DNA of 22,362 bases from Azoarcus sp. (GTDB taxonomy: Bacteria; Pseudomonadota; Gammaproteobacteria; Burkholderiales; Rhodocyclaceae): assembly GCA_031259795.1 (NCBI GenBank), contig JAIRLA010000036.1:1-22362 (forward strand). Reading direction: 5' to 3'. The translations under genes were made by a program, and so were the position numbers. Below, piece by piece: positions 1 through 6,765 of this stretch; the stretch's first letter is position 1; every line of letters begins with the position of its first letter. The notes under the pieces are model-generated. The model made no database searches. It was not told the DNA's origin and saw only the letters and a program-made list of their open reading frames with translations.

Positions 1-1
1 C

Positions 2-100
2 CTGTTTGGCCGCGCGCGCCTGGAAAAAGAAGAAGTCGCCATCCTGCGCGGCATCCTGGCAAGCTTCGATGACGGCAAGAACAAGAGCCTATTCCGCTAG
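2..100 (+). CDS. trmJ: TrmJ-like tRNA methyltransferase, C-terminal end only
   Basis: Only the last 32 residues lie in the window, read in frame from base 2 to a TAG stop. The tail LFGRARLEKEEVAILRGIL resembles the conserved C-terminus of TrmJ, the SPOUT-family enzyme that 2'-O-methylates position 32 of certain tRNAs using S-adenosylmethionine. In TrmJ this C-terminal helix follows the knotted methyltransferase domain and helps dimerisation and tRNA binding. No catalytic motif is visible because the rest of the gene is upstream of the window. The assignment rests on my memory of the family tail and not on an alignment. Another protein with a similar basic and acidic C-terminal helix is possible. 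Confidence 0.55.
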   Translation: MFGRARLEKEEVAILRGILASFDDGKNKSLFR

Positions 101-216
101 GCCCGCCCTGAACCGCCGCGTGGATTGCCGCGGTCTTGCTCTGCCTCGCCGTCGATCTCGTGGCGGGGAGTTTCAAGAAATATCTGTAGGGCGCGTGTCG
201 CCACCCGGCGGACAGT

Positions 217-236
217 CTGTAAAATCATATTTACAG
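217..236. promoter_or_regulatory. Inverted repeat, likely operator of the HTH regulator
   Basis: The sequence CTGTAAAATCATATTTACAG has perfect 7-bp arms (CTGTAAA and TTTACAG) around a 6-bp spacer. It lies 23 bases before the GTG start of the helix-turn-helix gene. It is an AT-rich island in GC-rich surroundings and contains a -10-like TAAAAT. Autoregulation by the adjacent regulator is an inference. Confidence 0.5.
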
Positions 237-259
237 TGTTCATCTCATGGAGACGGTTC

Positions 260-577
260 GTGACAATGTTTTTTCCCGGCGAGATCCGGCAACTCCGCGT
301 CAAGGCGAGACTGAACCAGAAGCAGTTCTGGTCGAAGGTCGGCGTGATGCAAAGCGCCGGCTCGCGCTATGAGCACGGCGCCCCGATCCCGTGGCCCGTA
401 CAGGAACTGTTGCGCCTGGCCTATGTCGAGCGGATCGACCTTTTACGCGCCAGACACGACGACTGGGCCATTGCGAACTATCTGAGAACGCATGACCCCG
501 TCCGCTTCAAGGCCCTGAAGGCCGAAGCCCGCGCCTGGGGGCGACGCCGCCCGCGCGCGCAAACCCCGCCGCCTTGA
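260..577 (+). CDS. Small helix-turn-helix (XRE-type) regulator
   Basis: This 105-residue protein is probably a DNA-binding regulator. Residues 6-55 read like a lambda-repressor-type fold: an EIRQLRVKARLNQKQFW helix, a short turn, then a recognition helix around GVMQSAGSRYEHG, and a closing PVQELLRLAYV helix. This order is typical of short proteobacterial regulators with the 'SRYE.G..IP.PVQELLRL' pattern. The GTG at 260 is preferred over the ATG at 266 because GGAG at 249-252 is 7 bases from GTG but too far from ATG. The C-terminus is basic and proline-rich. A perfect 7-bp inverted repeat sits just upstream. The gene converges with brnA, leaving 47 bases between stops. Its targets are unknown. 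Confidence 0.75.
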   Translation: MTMFFPGEIRQLRVKARLNQKQFWSKVGVMQSAGSRYEHGAPIPWPVQELLRLAYVERIDLLRARHDDWAIANYLRTHDPVRFKALKAEARAWGRRRPRAQTPPP

Positions 578-624
578 TGCCGGACAGTGCGATATCAAGG
601 ACGCCCGCAACGCCTTTCCCATGA

Positions 625-945
625 CTATTTCGCGCCATGCCGCACATGCGCGTCGACATAGGCCCGCAGCACGGAATTGATGCGGCTCTGGTAGCGGCTT
701 CCCGTTTCCCTGAAATACTGGAGCACGTCCTCGTCGATGCGAAGCGTGACCTGCTTCTTGCCGCCGGCCGGACGGTTTGCCGCAAGCCGGAAAGTGTCGC
801 CGATCGGCGGCGCGTCGGAATGGTCGATCGCCTCGTCCGGCATGGCCCGCAAGGCTTCGATCTTGGCCTTCAGTTCCGCCGTCAGGGCGGGCGGGTTGTC
901 AGCATCCAGGGAAGAGCTGACCATATTTTCGTCGTTCGCTTGCAT
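625..945 (-). CDS. brnA: BrnA-family antitoxin
   Basis: This 106-residue protein matches the BrnA antitoxin family. BrnA binds and neutralises the RNase toxin BrnT and, through its C-terminal ribbon-helix-helix-like part, represses the brnTA promoter. Visible here are an acidic N-terminal half (roughly residues 1-60) that would wrap the toxin, and a basic DNA-binding stretch at about residues 63-100 with KKQVTLRIDEDVLQYFRETG followed by a serine/arginine helix (YQSRINSVLRAYVDAH). The start is supported by AAGGAAAG about 5 bases upstream. The normal layout is brnT directly upstream and overlapping, but here only the brnT C-terminus remains, so this antitoxin may be an orphan. Rating is high for the family and moderate for retained function. 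Confidence 0.8.
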   Translation of the reverse strand: MQANDENMVSSSLDADNPPALTAELKAKIEALRAMPDEAIDHSDAPPIGDTFRLAANRPAGGKKQVTLRIDEDVLQYFRETGSRYQSRINSVLRAYVDAHVRHGAK

Positions 946-1078
946 CTGCTTTCCTTGCCGAAATAATGCGGTAAACCTCGTGGCGCCTGACCGTGTAGGC
1001 GACGGACAACATCAAGCCGGAATCTACGCGATGTCTCATACCGACGGAATGTAACCGAATTTCGGGGTGTGCAGATGC
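899..1078 (-). pseudogene. brnT: brnT toxin remnant (C-terminal part)
   Basis: In the frame overlapping the brnA start by 47 bases, the minus strand encodes LMLSVAYTVRRHEVYRIISA followed by RKADASERRKY. This is the conserved last part of BrnT toxins, the beta-strand and 'RIISARKA..RE...Y' region. BrnT is normally about 90 residues. Here the frame is closed by a TAG at 1079-1081, and the only ATG upstream of the conserved part (1037-1039) would give 46 residues. The N-terminal half, with the 'FDWD..K...N..KHGV.F' pattern expected for BrnT, is not found in any frame before rnfE. The toxin therefore appears truncated and inactive, and its 5' end was probably lost when this sequence joined the rnf region. 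Confidence 0.7.
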
Positions 1079-1147
1079 CTATGACAGAAGGGAGAGGATC
1101 GGGGCGTGGAGGGCAAGCATTCGGAGCGCAGCGGCGTTGATCGCTCA

Positions 1148-1840
1148 TCAGGGCGCCGATGCGGGCGCGGGTGCGGCGGGTGCGGGGGGCTGTTGGTTGG
1201 CGCGGGCGGCGCGCCGGGTGTTGATGGCGTTGTAGCCCGCGATCAGGATGCCGAGGGTGAAGAAGGCGCCCGGCGGCAGGAGGATGAACAGGAAGCCGGG
1301 GTAGCCGTCGCCCAGGACGTTGAGCGGCGCGAGGCCGGGGAAGATCATGTCGATGCCGGAAAACAGCGTGCCGCTGCCGATCAGTTCGCGCAGTGCGCCG
1401 AGGAGCGCCAGCACCCAGACCAGCCCCAGCCCCATCATGATGCCGTCCAGGGTGGAGTCCAGGACGCTGTTCTTGGCGGCGTAGGCTTCGGCGCGGGCGA
1501 GGACGATGCAGTTGGTGGTGATGAGGGGAATGAAGATGCCGAGTACCAAGTAGAGGCTGTGCAGGAAGGCGTTGAAGGCGAGGTCGAGCACGGTGACCAG
1601 GGCGGCGATGATGAGGATGAAGACGGGGATGCGGATTTCGTAGGCGATCCAGCGGCGCAGGCCGGCGACCGCCAGGTTCGACAGGGCCATTGCCAGGACG
1701 GTGGCGATGCCGAGGCTGACGGCGTTGACCATGCTGGTGCTGATGGCGAGGATCGGGCACAGGCCGAGGATCTGGGCGAGGCCGGGATTTTGCCGCCACA
1801 GGCCGTTGCGGGCGCTTTCCTTGAGGTGCTGGAGGTTCAT
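1148..1840 (-). CDS. rnfE: Rnf complex integral membrane subunit RnfE
   Basis: RnfE (230 residues) is one of two related membrane subunits, with RnfA, of the ion-translocating Rnf complex. Rnf moves electrons between NADH and ferredoxin or, as the Rsx version, keeps SoxR reduced. About six hydrophobic helices cover residues 22-200. Cys28 in ILGLCPI and Cys111 in LITTNC are the family cysteines thought to hold an Fe-S cluster shared with RnfA. A PGLAPLNVLGDG loop typical of RnfE is present near residue 167. The C-terminal 25 residues are alanine/proline-rich and look disordered. The start overlaps the rnfG stop as ATGA, indicating coupled translation. It is the last rnf gene, and no nth follows, unlike the E. 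coli arrangement. Confidence 0.95.
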   Translation of the reverse strand: MNLQHLKESARNGLWRQNPGLAQILGLCPILAISTSMVNAVSLGIATVLAMALSNLAVAGLRRWIAYEIRIPVFILIIAALVTVLDLAFNAFLHSLYLVLGIFIPLITTNCIVLARAEAYAAKNSVLDSTLDGIMMGLGLVWVLALLGALRELIGSGTLFSGIDMIFPGLAPLNVLGDGYPGFLFILLPPGAFFTLGILIAGYNAINTRRAARANQQPPAPAAPAPASAP

Positions 1841-2604
1841 CGTGAAACAGGCTCCACGGTTTGTCCGTCCGCGCCGGGCCGCGCGCCCGCCGGGGCGGCG
1901 AAAAGGACGTCCTGGCGGGCGTTGACCCAGGCCAGGCCGTGGCCGAGCGCGCGCGTCACGGCGCGGGCGCTCACTGTGGCGCCGGTGCGGTAGTCGAAGT
2001 CGCCGCCGTCTTTGCGCACCGCCCAGCGCGCGCCGGGCAGCCCGGCGTCCACGCCGGAGAATTGGGCGATCCAGGGGTGTTCCTTGTCGCGGTCCTTGGC
2101 CGGGTCGATGTAGTCGCCCAGGCCGGGGGTTTCGCGGTGCGCGGAGACGCGCACGCCGCGCACCTGGCCTTGGCGGGTGTCGAGGGCGGCGATGAGTTCG
2201 ATGCGCCCGCCGTAGCCGTCACGGGCGAAGGTCTCGAACACCAGCGCCACGGGTTCGCCGCCGCGCCGGGCGCGCCAGATGCGGCCAACGGCGCCGCCGC
2301 TGCCGCTGCCCGCGTCGATCATGTCGGCCAGGAGGGCGTTGTCGTAGTGCGCGCGCGGCAGGACTTCGTCGATGAGGCGCATTTGTTGCCTAGCGACCGC
2401 GGCGCGGATGCGCTCCCGGGTAATTTCGTGGGTGAAGGCCATGAGGGCGGTAAAGACCAGGGTGAAGGCCGCCAGGCCAAAGGCGGCGCGCAGTGCGCCG
2501 CGCAGCGCCGGGGATTGGCGCGCGGGAATGGCCGGGGAAGGGAGGGCGGCGGGAGCGTCGCCGGGCGGGAGGGCCGGGCCGGGGGCGGAAGGAGGGAGGC
2601 TCAT
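1837..2604 (-). CDS. rnfG: Rnf complex FMN-binding subunit RnfG
   Basis: RnfG (255 residues) is a single-span periplasmic flavoprotein that carries covalently bound FMN and passes electrons within the Rnf complex. A proline/alanine-rich N-terminal extension of about 33 residues precedes the transmembrane helix (about 37-57). The FMN-binding domain follows, with the HRETPGLGDYID motif at 156-167 and the flavinylation site TGAT (residues 207-210), where Thr210 should carry FMN through a phosphoester bond. The ATG at 2602-2604 overlaps the rnfD stop as ATGA. An upstream in-frame extension exists but would lie inside rnfD and is rejected. The N-terminal extension is longer than I would expect for the family. 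Confidence 0.95.
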   Translation of the reverse strand: MSLPPSAPGPALPPGDAPAALPSPAIPARQSPALRGALRAAFGLAAFTLVFTALMAFTHEITRERIRAAVARQQMRLIDEVLPRAHYDNALLADMIDAGSGSGGAVGRIWRARRGGEPVALVFETFARDGYGGRIELIAALDTRQGQVRGVRVSAHRETPGLGDYIDPAKDRDKEHPWIAQFSGVDAGLPGARWAVRKDGGDFDYRTGATVSARAVTRALGHGLAWVNARQDVLFAAPAGARPGADGQTVEPVSR

Positions 2605-3596
2605 GGGCGTGTGCGCTGGCCGAAGGCCGCGGGCTGCGTTTTGTGGTCGATCAGTGGTACGCAGATGTTCATCAGCAGCACGGCGAAGGCGATGCCTTCC
2701 GGATAGGCGCCGAAGACCCGGACGAACCAGGCGATGATGCCGGCGCCGGCGGCGAAGATGAGTTTGCCGCGCGGCGTGGAGGCTGCCGTGACCGGGTCGG
2801 TGACGATGAAGAAGCTCGCCAGCATGGCGCCGCCGCTGGCGAGGTGGAAGAGCGGCGAGGCGAAGCGCTCCGGCGCGGCGAGCCAGAACAGGCAGGCGGT
2901 TCCCCCCATGCCGGCGATGAAGCCGAGCGGCAAGCGCCAGTCGATGCTGCGGGTGGCGATCAGGAAAAGCCCGCCGGCGAGATAGCCCGCCGCGATCCAT
3001 TCCCAGCCGCGTCCGCCGACGAAGCCGAAGGCGCCGGTGGCGAGAATTGTATTAACGTCGGCATGGTTGCGCAGCCCCGTGCGCAGGGTGTCGAGCGCGG
3101 TCGCGCCGGTGACGGCGTCGACTTCGCGGCTGCCGCCGAGGATCAGTTGCAGTTGGGCGGCGAAGTCGCCCTGCCCGGCGGCGGGCCATTGCGACATCAG
3201 CGCCGGGTAGGCCACGATCATCGCGCAATAGGCGGCCATTGCCGGATTGAAGGGATTTTGCCCGATGCCGCCGTACAGGTGCTTGGCCGCGACGATGGCG
3301 AACAGCGCGCCCAGTACCGTGAGCCACCACGGCACGATGGAGGGGAAGGCGAGCACCATCAGCCAGGCGGTGACGACGGCGGAGCCGTCGGTGACGGTGA
3401 GCGCCACGGGGCGGGCGCGCAGTTTGAGCACGAGCGCTTCGGCGGCGAGCGCGGCGGCGGTGGCAATGGCGAGATTGACGAGGATGCCCGCGCCAATCTG
3501 CCAGACGTAGGCGGCGATGCCGGGCGCGAGGGCGAGCAGGACGGTCAGCATCACGCGCTGCACGCTGGCGGGTTGGCGGATGTGGGGGGAAGTCAT
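2601..3596 (-). CDS. rnfD: Rnf complex membrane flavoprotein subunit RnfD
   Basis: RnfD (331 residues) is the polytopic, NqrB-related subunit of Rnf. It binds FMN covalently and probably forms part of the ion path. The conserved KHLYGGIGQNPFNPAM segment lies at about 105-120. The flavinylation motif VTGATALDTLR begins at residue 162, with Thr166 as the expected FMN attachment site. Further conserved stretches are HLASGGAMLASFFIVTDPVT (251-270) and the C-terminal YPEGIAFAVLLMN. Hydrophobic helices fill most of the remaining length. The ATG at 3594-3596 is chosen because the protein then begins just before the first helix in family style. It lies 7 bases after the rnfC stop. No strong ribosome site is seen, so coupling to rnfC is likely. 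Confidence 0.95.
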   Translation of the reverse strand: MTSPHIRQPASVQRVMLTVLLALAPGIAAYVWQIGAGILVNLAIATAAALAAEALVLKLRARPVALTVTDGSAVVTAWLMVLAFPSIVPWWLTVLGALFAIVAAKHLYGGIGQNPFNPAMAAYCAMIVAYPALMSQWPAAGQGDFAAQLQLILGGSREVDAVTGATALDTLRTGLRNHADVNTILATGAFGFVGGRGWEWIAAGYLAGGLFLIATRSIDWRLPLGFIAGMGGTACLFWLAAPERFASPLFHLASGGAMLASFFIVTDPVTAASTPRGKLIFAAGAGIIAWFVRVFGAYPEGIAFAVLLMNICVPLIDHKTQPAAFGQRTRP

Positions 3597-3603
3597 GTCG
3601 GGA

Positions 3604-5133
3604 TCAGGTGGGCGGCTTGGGCGGGGGCGGGGCGACGTTTTGCTCCGCGGCGTCGGCCTTGGCGGCGGCGGAGAGGCTGGCGCGGGTTTCGGCGGCCTTG
3701 GCCGCCAGGCGCGCGGCTTTCTCGGCCTTTTCGCGTTCGAGGCGGAAGGTGTGGAATTCAAAGCGCGCCCGCGCCTGGCTGGCGGCCCGCCGTTCTTCGT
3801 CGCGGGCGCGGATTTCGCTCTTGGCGAAACGGAAGTAGTCGACCAGCGGGATGTGGGCCGGGCAGACGTAGGCGCAGCAGCCGCATTCGATGCAATCGAA
3901 GATGTGGTATTCCCCGGCCTTGTCGAAATTCCTGGAACGGCTGAACCAGTACAGATCGAACGGTTGTATCCCGGCGGGGCAGGCGCGCGCGCAACGGCCG
4001 CAGCGGATGCAGGGCTGCTCGGGAGGCGCGGGGGGGAACAGTCCGGGCGAGGCGGCGATGATGCAATTGCTGCCCTTGGTGATGGGGGCGTCGAGCTTCG
4101 GCAGGGTGAAGCCCATCATCGGCCCGCCCATCAGGACGCGGTCGACGCCGGGCCTGACGCCGCACAGCGCGAGCAGGTCGGCCACGGGAAAGCCGAGCGG
4201 CACTTCGTAATTGCCCGGACGTTCGACATCGCCGGTGACGGTGACGATGCGCGCGACCATCGCTTCGCCATGGACGAGGGCGCGGCATACCGCGTGCGCG
4301 GTACCGGCGTTGAAACACTGGACGCCGAAATCGCCCGCGATCCGGTTGGCCGGAATTTCGATGCCGGTGAGGACGCGGACGAGTTGTCTTTCGCCGCCCG
4401 CCGGGTAGCGCGTGGGCACGGTGACGATGTCGATGCGGGCGCCGCCGTCCGCGTCCTCCGTGTCCATGCGCGCGCGCGCGGCGGCGCTCATGGCGGCGAT
4501 GGCTTCGGGTTTGTTGTCTTCGATGCCGACCAGCACGCGGCGCGCGCCGTTGAGCCGGCGCAGGATCATCGCGCCGCGCACGACGTCGGCGGCGCGCTCG
4601 CGCATCAGGCGATCGTCGCAGGTGATCCACGGTTCGCACTCGGCGCCGTTGATGACCAGCGTTTCGATCGTACTGTCCTTGCCGATCTTGATGTGGCTGG
4701 GGAACGTCGCCCCGCCCATGCCGACGATGCCGCTGGCCTGGATGCGGAGGATGAGTTCATCGCGGCTCGCCGTGGCGAGATCGAGCGGCTCATGGGCGAT
4801 CCAGCGCTCCTCGCCGTCCGGCGTGATGACGATGGCGGGGGATTCCAGCCCGGACGGATGCGCCATTGGATAACGGCCGATTTCGCTCACCGTCCCCGAA
4901 GTCGGCGCGTGGATGGCCGTGCCGGTCTTGCCTTCGGCTTCGCCGATGCATTGCCCTTTCAGCACCTTGTCGCCCACGGTGACGATGGGGCGCGCGCCGC
5001 CCCGGCTGCTCTGGATCAGTGGCACGACCAGGCGCGCGGGCAGCGGCACGGGCCGGATCGGCGCGCCGGAAGATTCCTTCTTGTGGGAATCGGGCCTGAT
5101 CCCGCCCCGAAAACTGAACAGGCGCGCGATCAT
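3604..5133 (-). CDS. rnfC: Rnf complex NADH/Fe-S subunit RnfC
   Basis: RnfC (509 residues) is the peripheral subunit thought to take electrons from NADH through FMN and two [4Fe-4S] clusters. The N-terminal barrel-sandwich region contains [16 protein letters not shown] (71-86). The Complex I 51-kDa-like FMN/NADH fold shows [17 protein letters not shown] (135-151) and NGAECEP (162-168). Two ferredoxin motifs follow: Cys375, 378, 381, 385 and Cys414, 417, 420, 424. The tail from about 440 is a charged alanine/glutamate/arginine helix ending in a proline stretch. It is much shorter than the long repetitive tail of E. coli RsxC (about 740 residues). The ATG overlaps the rnfB stop as ATGA. A longer upstream frame overlaps rnfB and is not used. 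Confidence 0.95.
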   Translation of the reverse strand: MIARLFSFRGGIRPDSHKKESSGAPIRPVPLPARLVVPLIQSSRGGARPIVTVGDKVLKGQCIGEAEGKTGTAIHAPTSGTVSEIGRYPMAHPSGLESPAIVITPDGEERWIAHEPLDLATASRDELILRIQASGIVGMGGATFPSHIKIGKDSTIETLVINGAECEPWITCDDRLMRERAADVVRGAMILRRLNGARRVLVGIEDNKPEAIAAMSAAARARMDTEDADGGARIDIVTVPTRYPAGGERQLVRVLTGIEIPANRIAGDFGVQCFNAGTAHAVCRALVHGEAMVARIVTVTGDVERPGNYEVPLGFPVADLLALCGVRPGVDRVLMGGPMMGFTLPKLDAPITKGSNCIIAASPGLFPPAPPEQPCIRCGRCARACPAGIQPFDLYWFSRSRNFDKAGEYHIFDCIECGCCAYVCPAHIPLVDYFRFAKSEIRARDEERRAASQARARFEFHTFRLEREKAEKAARLAAKAAETRASLSAAAKADAAEQNVAPPPPKPPT

Positions 5134-5693
5134 GCCACCACCCTGAGTCCGGTCGCGGGATATTTCCATTTCCAATTCTGCGGCGTGCGCGGCTCTTCCA
5201 CCAGGGCGATGCAATCGACCGGGCAGGGCGGCAGGCACAGTTCGCAGCCGGTGCACAGCTTGCTCACCACGGTATGCATTTGCCTGGCCGCGCCGACGAT
5301 GGCATCGACGGGGCAAGCCTGGATGCACAGCGTGCAGCCGATGCAGCTTGCTTCGTCGATCAGGGCCACCGCCTTGGGCTTTTCGACGACCGCGCCGGCG
5401 GCGAGCGGCTTGAATTCGCGCCCGAGCAGTTCGGCGAGCGTGCGCGCGCCATCGTCCCCGCCCGGCGTGCACAGATTGGTTTCGGCTTCGCCGCTGGCGA
5501 TCGCCTCGGCGTAAGGCTTGCAGCCGGGGTAGCCGCACTGGCCGCACTGAGTCTGGGGCAGGATGGCGTCGATCTGTTCGACCAGGGGATTGCCTTCGAC
5601 CTTGAAATGGACGGCGGCGTAGCCGAGCGCCGCGCCAAGGGCGAGAGCAATTCCGGTCATGATGAGAAGGGCGGTGAGTATCGGCGGGAGCAT
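5130..5693 (-). CDS. rnfB: Rnf complex iron-sulfur subunit RnfB
   Basis: RnfB (187 residues from the ATG) is a membrane-anchored ferredoxin-like subunit that exchanges electrons with soluble ferredoxin or an equivalent partner. One hydrophobic helix (about 4-27) is followed by a [4Fe-4S] motif CGQCGYPGC with a distant fourth cysteine (Cys50, 53, 58, 75). Two ferredoxin clusters follow: Cys117, 120, 123, 127 and Cys147, 150, 153, 157. The C-terminus ends NWKWKYP..., as in gammaproteobacterial RnfB. The ATG at 5691-5693 is preferred to an in-frame TTG at 5705, because the protein then starts [10 protein letters not shown] right at the helix. Neither start has a strong ribosome site. The gene lies 49 bases after rnfA and overlaps rnfC. 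Confidence 0.95.
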   Translation of the reverse strand: MLPPILTALLIMTGIALALGAALGYAAVHFKVEGNPLVEQIDAILPQTQCGQCGYPGCKPYAEAIASGEAETNLCTPGGDDGARTLAELLGREFKPLAAGAVVEKPKAVALIDEASCIGCTLCIQACPVDAIVGAARQMHTVVSKLCTGCELCLPPCPVDCIALVEEPRTPQNWKWKYPATGLRVVA

Positions 5694-5742
5694 GGGGCCA
5701 TTCAAGCGGGAGAGACCGGGCGCGGGACGCGGCGGCGGGGCG

Positions 5743-6324
5743 TCAATGGAAACGGTCCAGCCCGGCGAACCCCATGAAAGCGAGGCTCATGAAACCGGCG
5801 GTCATCATGGCAATGGGCACGCCCCGGAACGGCAGCGGCACATCGGCGCCTTCGAGGCGTTCGCGGATGCCGGCGAACAGGATCAGGGCAAAAGTGAAAC
5901 CGAGCGCCGAGCCGAATCCGAACAGCAACGATTCGAGCAAGCCATGGCCGAGGTTGGCGTTCAGCAACGGTACGCCGAGCACGGCGCAGTTGGTGGTAAT
6001 CAGCGGCAAGTAGATGCCGAGGACCTGTTGCAGCAGCGGGCTGGTCTTGTGGATCACCAGTTCGGTGAGCTGGACAATGGCCGCGATCACGACGATGAAC
6101 GCCAACGTGCGCAGATAGGCGAGATCGAAGGGCGTCAGCAGGTAATGGTCGATGAGATAACTCGTCCCCGAAGCCAGGGTGAGGACGAACGTCGTCGCCA
6201 GGCCCATGCCGATGGCGGTGTCGCGCTTTTTCGATACGCCCATGAACGGGCACAGCCCGAGAATGCGGACGAAAACGACATTATTGACGAGAACGGCGCC
6301 GAGGATGACGAAGAGGTAACTCAT
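5743..6324 (-). CDS. rnfA: Rnf complex integral membrane subunit RnfA
   Basis: RnfA (193 residues) is the six-helix membrane subunit paired with RnfE. The start at 6322-6324 gives [15 protein letters not shown] and exactly the usual family length. An in-frame TTG 18 codons upstream falls in the -35 element and is rejected. Cys25 in [13 protein letters not shown] and Cys113 in [10 protein letters not shown] are the conserved cysteines proposed to hold a shared Fe-S cluster with RnfE. The gene opens the rnfABCDGE operon, about 25 bases after a good sigma70 -10 box. Rnf complexes drive NAD-linked electron transfer coupled to ion movement. Whether this one feeds ferredoxin, nitrogenase or SoxR cannot be told from the window. 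Confidence 0.95.
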   Translation of the reverse strand: MSYLFVILGAVLVNNVVFVRILGLCPFMGVSKKRDTAIGMGLATTFVLTLASGTSYLIDHYLLTPFDLAYLRTLAFIVVIAAIVQLTELVIHKTSPLLQQVLGIYLPLITTNCAVLGVPLLNANLGHGLLESLLFGFGSALGFTFALILFAGIRERLEGADVPLPFRGVPIAMMTAGFMSLAFMGFAGLDRFH

Positions 6325-6349
6325 GGCGAAGGCCGGAATGAAACCAAGT

Positions 6350-6378
6350 ATTATCCATTGGCGCGCGGAAAGGCTCAA
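6350..6378 (-). promoter_or_regulatory. Likely sigma70 promoter of the rnf operon
   Basis: On the minus strand TTGAGC (6378-6373) and GATAAT (6355-6350) are separated by exactly 17 bases. The -10 is preceded by TG directly. The predicted start near 6343 gives a leader of about 19 bases to the rnfA ATG. It is a sequence-pattern call only. Confidence 0.6.
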
Positions 6379-6452
6379 GAGCGTGGCGGGGTTGTGTCAG
6401 GGATCGGGGATCGGGAGTCAAGGACCAGAAAGTACAAAAGCCTCCCGCCACC

Positions 6453-6650
6453 TCGTCGTTACGGAAACCTTTCCTCCCTTCGTCATTACGAAAGCCCCCC
6501 GCCCCGTCATTGCGAGGGCCGCAGGCCTGCGGCAATCCAGACGGCCTCGCAAGTCGCCGGGGCGCTTCGGAAGGTTGAACCGCCGCATGGATTGCCGCGT
6601 CGATGCGCGCCTCGCAATGACGAGAAGGAGGGCGGTTTTCGCAATGACGA
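6453..6650. repeat. Composite palindromic repeat element (copy 1)
   Basis: Two CGTCATTACGAAA-like units spaced about 27 bases (from 6453 and 6480) lead into an inverted repeat. The arms at 6506-6539 and 6588-6621 match at 27 of 34 positions and begin GTCATTGCGAGG. Another CGCAATGACGAG unit follows to about 6650. The same architecture recurs at 21770-22085. This is typical of dispersed REP/BIME-like intergenic elements and sits between the rnf promoter and the copper-receptor gene end. A 19-base part, TTGAACCGCCGCATGGATT (6575-6593), is found again at 10901-10919 on the other strand. Confidence 0.75.
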
Positions 6651-6667
6651 GTTTCCCCGATGGGTTC

Positions 6668-6691
6668 CCCTCCCCCGCAAGCGGGAGAGGG
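6668..6691 (-). terminator. Hairpin downstream of the copper receptor gene
   Basis: CCCTCCCCCGC (6668-6678) pairs with GCGGGAGAGGG (6681-6691), giving an 11-bp stem with one G-U pair and a very tight loop. It lies about 75 bases after the receptor stop. There is no T-tract on either strand, so it may be a dispersed hairpin and not a true intrinsic terminator. Confidence 0.35.
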
Positions 6692-6765
6692 CGGCAACCC
6701 CGGGGAGCGCGGCTGTGTTGCCTGAATCCGATCCCCGGTCCCGGGATGCGACAAGCCCGTCCGTA

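Noticed and set aside
1106..1993. A plus-strand frame rich in Glu/Asp/Gln opposite rnfE
   Set aside because: It is antisense to rnfE and arises from third-position bias.
2601..3761. A longer N-terminus for RnfD, and likewise for RnfC, RnfG and RnfA
   Set aside because: The upstream parts lie inside the preceding gene or the promoter and read as Pro/Arg-rich non-family text. Family-length starts with ATGA junctions are better.
3517..5514. A 665-codon plus-strand frame across rnfC
   Set aside because: It is antisense to rnfC, has no recognisable motif and no ribosome site, and the minus-strand frame carries all the family signatures.
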